The notes under the pieces: generated by a model | Databases searched by the model: none | What the model saw: only the letters and a program-made list of their open reading frames with translations | Told to the model about the DNA's origin: nothing | In this document: positions 59,320 through 64,000 of the stretch, piece by piece | Layout of the letters: every line of letters starts with the position of its first letter | Numbering within the stretch: position 1 is the stretch's first letter | From: Sialis fuliginosa | Lineage: Eukaryota > Arthropoda > Insecta > Megaloptera > Sialidae | DNA: 64,000 nt | Direction: 5' to 3' | Assembly: GCA_961205875.1 (NCBI GenBank) | Contig: OY540819.1 | Location: 6,760,501 to 6,824,500, forward strand | Translations under genes and position numbers: made by a program

Positions 59320-59808
59320 TTGGCGTATAAAAAAATCGATGTACTATATAAATGATTTGAATTGCATGCTGTCATACTTATCAACTTATCTATCTTTCAA
59401 ATTTCCGCAGAGGAAATTTAATTATATTAAGTAAAGCTACATAAATTCTGTATATATAAAGTAAAATAAAATTTGTTTACGAATTCTCAGAAATGTAAAT
59501 ATGTTTACATAAACACACGTACACGCACGTATTCTCACGCATTGCCTTCTCATAAATAAACCCATTCCGAAACCGCATGCATGCAAACAAACAGCCATCA
59601 GGTGTGACATAATTCAATCTTTGTAAAACTAATTAGGTGTAAATCTGTGTTGAGCGCGCGCCATCTATCTTTTAAGGATACAACCTCAGGTAGCAGCTAC
59701 CAATGGAATTGATTTAGTTCGTAGAGAACCTGACTGTTACACGCCAGTCACGGCTCCGCAAGAAATATAAATTATTATATTATATTATTTGTTATCTTCT
59801 TTATATTC
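59320..59808. other. Non-coding DNA, nothing recognised
   Basis: The part at 59640..59770 has a GAGCGCGCGCCATCTATC phrase and is slightly GC-richer, but no exon pattern was found. Confidence 0.4.
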
Positions 59809-59811
59809 AAA

Positions 59812-60105
59812 TACTAGCTTTTACCCGCGACGTTAGTTACGTGGAATACAGGTTAGTTAATAGAAATTTCTGTTATGCTAGTCGATAAAACAGGTTTTGC
59901 ACGCCAGATGTCTTGCGCGTACGAATGTCACACACCCATTTTTTATTTAATAAATTTTCGGAATACAAAGTAGCCCATGTCCTCACTCAGGATGCAAGCT
60001 ATCTCTTTGCCAAATTTCATAAAGATCGGTTCAGTGGTTTAGCTGTGAAAAGGTAACAAACAGGCAGATAGACAGAGATACTATATTAGTATTATATATT
60101 AGACA
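59812..60105 (-). repeat. Helitron-like repeat, near-complete short copy
   Basis: On the minus strand it begins near CTAATATAGTATCTCTGTCT, passes TTACCTTTTCACAGC, ACCACTGAACCGATCTTTAT and AATTTGGCAAAGAGATAG, and ends GACGTCGCGGGTAAAAGC then TAG followed by T. The first half matches 6222..6350 on the plus strand, and the end matches 12298. So these pieces define one family with a CTAG-T 3' end and no terminal inverted repeats. Confidence 0.55.
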
Positions 60106-60109
60106 AATC

Positions 60110-62355
60110 ATTCGAAGATCTTAGTTCTTCTTCCGGTTTAAAAGTTTTGTATCTTTTATTAGTTAGTGAATTTTGTAAGAGAAGCTAACTAAAAGAAATG
60201 TTTTTTAAATATCAGCAATTAATGATGTATTTAAGGTATTTTTATATCAAACTAACTGTTACGGCGTTATTATAAGAAAGAAAGTTTAGTAAAAATCTTA
60301 ACGTTATAACAAAAACAAAGCACATTTAGAGTAACATTTATAATTTTCTAAATTTTGAAATACGCCTAGTACTTCTTATATATATTTTAAATATATTTTT
60401 TGCATATCTGCTTGAGAAACACCTAAAGTTTTGATGTATAAGCAAAATTGAAAGTTGTATAAGGTTATTTTTATTTAAAGTGTGCATTTTTTTTATCTCA
60501 TCAAAGAGTTAAAAATTCATAAATCAATATAGTTCTACAAAACATGTTTACAACTTTATGGTTATATAATTTAAATCTTGAATGATTCGTCGATGTTTTA
60601 GGCAGCAATTGAAACAGTTACGGGTCTACAAAATCAAGAGAACCTAATAAAGAAACGTTTACGTGAAGGCTAAAGCTAGTCGGAAGTGTTGGAGTGGAAT
60701 TTGAAATCGTTATATTTTTAGAATCTCTCGAGAGAATTTAAATAAGTGAGTTATATCAGAAATTTCATTTCACGGTTTTATTTCATGTTTACATAATATA
60801 AAATATTATTAAAATCGTTGGTTTATGAAAAATGTCGACAATAATAAGATTATTTTAAAAGTCTACATAAACATAATTTTGAATGGGTTAGATTTATTTA
60901 AAAGAATCGGTATTAGCATTTTTTATTAATTTAGAAAAATCAAGGTTAAAGCTTAGAAAAAAGCGAGGTTCAAAATGATGGATATTATTTATTTAAATTA
61001 TGAGTTTAAAATTTTATATAAAAAATAAAATAAATCATTATTCAACCAAGACCTTTGTAAGGTGTAACGAGGCCCAAAGCAGTTTGTTTTTGGGATCATA
61101 TATTTATCACTATTTCTTTTCGTTTATATTATATTATTTTTGTTATTTATTGTATAAATGTAAGTTATACTTAAACAAGTTTTCCTGGGCCAACTCTAGT
61201 ATAATACCTTGTTTAGACCAAAGAGACAAAACAGTAAAATGGTGTTTGTCATAACAAAATAGCAAAAAACCGTTATACGTTTTTAAGGTAGGTTAATTAA
61301 TGTTATGAATACCAGTATAATGTTAATTAAAATAAATGATTTATTATTCACTAACACTTGAGATATATAATTTTCATTCTGATATTTTAAATTAGTTTTG
61401 ATTGTGTATGTTTATTAGAAACCTGCAAAAAGAAAACTTCTATACTTTCAGCAGAATTCGAAAGGGAAAAACTGGAACTAATTAATTTATTTTTCAATTA
61501 CGGATTCAGGTCGCACGAGATACGAGAAAATTATATTTTTCAGTAACGGAAGTTTCTAGGAAAAATGGAGTGATATCAAAACAGAAAAATTGTGAGTCGG
61601 TAGAGTAATTTAATTTTTAGAAATAACCAAGCAACTATCTCTGTATTTTTTTTAAAATAAATAACACTTAATTTTAATCTCTACGTTTGATTTAAAAAAA
61701 AAGTTCCATCTTGAAATAATAAATCATCGAAATGATTTGGAAATGTACTTAAAACTATACTATAAAACAAAAATTTTAATACAAACATTGTGGTAAATAA
61801 AGAAAGGCAATAACATTACTTAAGCTCCACTGCCACGGTAGAATTCAAACTACTATTCCAAACTAAGCGCGGTATAGAAAACAACATAAACTTGGACACA
61901 TACAACCACCACTTACTTCGCTTCAACCATACAATCTCTCTACAATACTCACACCGAACAGACTTGGCGATAACTTCTTACTGTCAATGAGACGAAAAAC
62001 AAATATATAAGCGTTGCAGAGCACAATGTCTATTATAAAAGAATGAAAGAGAAACTGTATGACAATACCTTATACTGAAAAATAACATTATCTGGCTGAA
62101 TGAGTATAGAGAACTAATCAGAAATAATAGACAAAATAAAAAACTGCAATATAAAATTGTAATATATTATTATGTTTTGTGTCCCTATCTCAAAGTGAAC
62201 CTAACCTCATAATACCTGCTATGGTTGACCCATTAGCAAACTCCCATTTACAGTTTATACGTCATTTTACTATTATATCAAAATAATTATACTTTTTCTT
62301 TATTTGTTCTGTGCAAACTAAAAAATATCTAACCGATTTTGATGAGGATTTTTTA
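60110..62355. other. AT-rich DNA, nothing firm
   Basis: The part at 61815..62000 is less AT-rich (CACTGCCACGGTAGAATTC, ACCACCACTTACTTCGC) and has the look of decayed coding or repeat sequence, but every frame is broken and I recognise no family. The 84-codon frame at 61000 is low-complexity. Confidence 0.35.
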
Positions 62356-62361
62356 AATTAT

Positions 62362-62655
62362 CTAGCAGACACGCCCCGTCTTCGCACGGTAGTTAATATA
62401 TCACCCCCTGTCACGTATGGAGGGTTGTAACTGTTGGTTTATTTGACCCGGCAATCGTTGTTCTACCTAAAAATAATTTGTTTAAAAATCAGTTCATAAA
62501 TACATATTTTCGTAAATATCTCGACTCCAGCACCACCAAAAAAAGATAAACCTAACGGAGCACCAAACGAACATATGGTGTGAATATGGTTTCTATACTT
62601 CCAGTATTTTAAGTCTGATGAGAACACATACATATGCACTAACGTTTTTTATATA
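62362..62655 (-). repeat. Helitron-like repeat, reverse copy of 2.7-3.2 kb
   Basis: Reversed, it runs AAAACGTTAGTGCATATG, ACCATATGTTCGTTTGGTGC-like, ATTTACGAAAATATGTATTT, AACAACGATTGCC and ends GGGGCGTGTCTGCTAG. It matches 2710..3238 but lacks about 250 bases of the middle. The Harbinger-like copy 2 begins four bases beyond its outer edge. Confidence 0.5.
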
Positions 62656-62659
62656 TTAA

Positions 62660-63443
62660 TGCCCGTTTGCACCGTATTAATCTTAAGTCAGGCTTAGCTA
62701 AGTCTGGATTAAGTCTGAGCAAAGCTTAAGTTTTGTTTCGTTTGCACCGTCTCCCAAGCCATCATGCTTAGCTATAAGACCGTTAAACATGACAACACTG
62801 TAAAAATCTAGTAACTTTTTATATCTTACGTTTGTGTACTTTCATCAAGAGGCTGATTTTTCAAAAATGCATCTGTCAAACACATATTTTAGTCGAAATT
62901 TAAAAACGAAGGAACATAATTTCAAAAGATAAATGTATTTACTAGACATAAGATATAAAAAAGGAAACATTAAAAAATGAAATAATAATTTAAAGTATTT
63001 TTATTTATTTATACATATTATAATAGTCATCAAACGAAACCATCAATAAAAATTATATTCATCCATATCATTAAAATAATTTTAACGGGTATAATTCAGT
63101 CTTGGAAAACCAAACTCAATAATGTCTATAAAATCTAAATCGTCCTCAAAAATATCGTGCATTCAAATATCCATGGTTGAATTCAACACAAAACAGTATT
63201 TGACAGACGTTTATAGGTTATGCAGTAATGTACAAAGTAGTATGTCGTTTGTCGATGTAATGACCATGCGCGAACACTCGATTCCTATTGGTTCCTTACT
63301 TTAAGTTTGACTTAAGACCTCGCAAGCAAGGACTTAGATTTAAGATAGACTTAAGAAATTGTGGAGAACGGTGCAACAAAAATCGTTGTCTTAAGATTGA
63401 CTCAAGTTTAAGCCAGACTTAACTAGTACGGTGCAAACGGGCA
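62660..63443. mobile_element. 784-base Harbinger-like element, copy 2, TAA duplication
   Basis: The ends TGCCCGTTTGCACCGTATTA and, reversed, TGCCCGTTTGCACCGTACTA equal those of copy 1; TAA flanks at 62657..62659 and 63444..63446. It differs from copy 1 by a few percent and by a gap of about 36 bases near 63198. A plus-strand 60-codon frame inside it is a shadow. The near identity of the copies suggests recent, possibly ongoing, mobilisation by a full-length relative elsewhere. Confidence 0.9.
63082..63162 (-). pseudogene. Harbinger-like transposase remnant, copy 2
   Basis: Same start as copy 1 (MHDIFEDDLDFIDIIEFGFP then RLNYTR), but a TAA follows codon 26 where copy 1 has Ser; the similar sequence continues beyond to the TGA shared by both copies. 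The shared TGA was therefore present in their common source element, while the TAA arose in this copy. Not functional. Confidence 0.65.
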
Positions 63444-63446
63444 TAA

Positions 63447-64000
63447 GATATTTAACGTTAATTTAAGGATTATGAGCTGTCGATTGCTCAGGCATTCACC
63501 TACATATTACGAAATACACACGAGCGCAATTAGTATATTAACATAATGTAAAGTGTAAAGTGATACCTATGTTCTACTAAAATATTGGCGTGGAACTTAA
63601 CTAAATTATCATCACAATTCTCAAAATGTAATATCGAAATACACGTTTTCGTATTTGTTATTGGTATTGGATATGCGTCAAAAGTACATTTGTTGATTAT
63701 GGCTCAATAAACATGCATAACATACTCTCATATCATGTCAATGTTTGTATGATACACATCAGCATGTATGTATGAACAATTGTTCTGTAATATTGTATAT
63801 TGGTTTTTGGTCAAAAATTCTGAAGTATTAAACACAAGGGAATTGTAACAACACTTTAGTCTACCATCTAATGATAAATAAATAAAAAGCTATAAAAGGT
63901 TCTAGAAGTTATTCATATGCCAAGCCGAAAAACTTTATAACCAGCTACCTATGTTATAAAACATGTATGTATGTATAAAAAAGTTTGTTTGTATGTATGT
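63447..64000. other. AT-rich DNA, nothing recognised
   Basis: A short ATGTATGT-type tract closes the window (about 63964..64000). No gene or element end is visible. Confidence 0.45.

Noticed and set aside
63122-63304. 60-codon plus-strand frame inside the Harbinger-like copy
   Set aside because: It is antisense to the transposase remnant and is not preserved in copy 1.
1-64000. LTR retroelement, endogenous virus or Polinton
   Set aside because: No long direct repeats with TG...CA ends, no integrase, protease, capsid or envelope-like frame was seen. All reverse transcriptase sequence is of the non-LTR type.

Overview
The window looks like a non-coding, repeat-filled stretch of an insect nuclear genome. 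It is very AT-rich and nearly every open frame is short and AT-driven. Its recognisable content is eukaryotic transposable-element debris: a LINE reverse transcriptase, short inverted-repeat DNA transposons and Helitron-like ends. The order cannot be fixed from sequence alone. The dispersed repeat ends (ACTAGC-TTTTACCCG-type and CTGAACCGATT-type) and frequent 'taggtacc'-like words would fit Lepidoptera, but that is a guess. I see no bacterial features, rRNA, confident tRNA, CRISPR array, LTR retroelement or virus-like element.

The only good candidate for a host gene is one GC-rich exon on the minus strand (30969..31165). It has an ATG, 65 codons of ordinary codon use and a splice donor exactly where the frame would close. 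The rest of that gene is not visible, so much of the window may be intergenic DNA or long introns.

Layout. 1-2.6 kb: nothing recognised. 2.7-5.8 kb: a Helitron-like repeat and two LINE 3' ends, each with its own microsatellite tail. 6.0-7.7 kb: an 80-base near-perfect palindrome, a Helitron-like piece, a G17 tract, an AT-repeat and a fold-back element. 8.5-12.4 kb: several short inverted-repeat elements. 17.3 kb: a complete palindromic MITE, with a second copy at 35.9 kb. 22.3-23.2 kb: a TA-flanked element holding a TTA-flanked MITE. 28.0-28.8 kb: a roughly 800-base fold-back element. 30.1 kb: a short hAT MITE. 31.0 kb: the exon. 32.9-34.2 kb: a second TA-flanked element with a nested insertion. 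36.2-38.7 kb: a young, 5'-truncated LINE interrupted by a 495-base MITE. 43.4-44.1 kb: a hAT MITE inside a Tc1/mariner-like MITE. 52.8-54.1 kb: a hAT MITE and a Harbinger-like element. 58.3-59.3 kb: two more MITE relatives. 59.8-63.4 kb: Helitron-like pieces and a second Harbinger-like copy.

The strongest evidence is direct: paired terminal inverted repeats with matching target-site duplications of TA, TTA/TAA or 8 bp, and copies that show the uninterrupted state of a sequence interrupted elsewhere. No genes here form an operon or pathway. The biology is the layered history of transposons: LINE activity, then short DNA elements mobilised in trans. The two Harbinger-like copies still carry the start of a transposase-like reading frame, which ties them to a likely autonomous parent. 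I found no convincing undescribed functional system.
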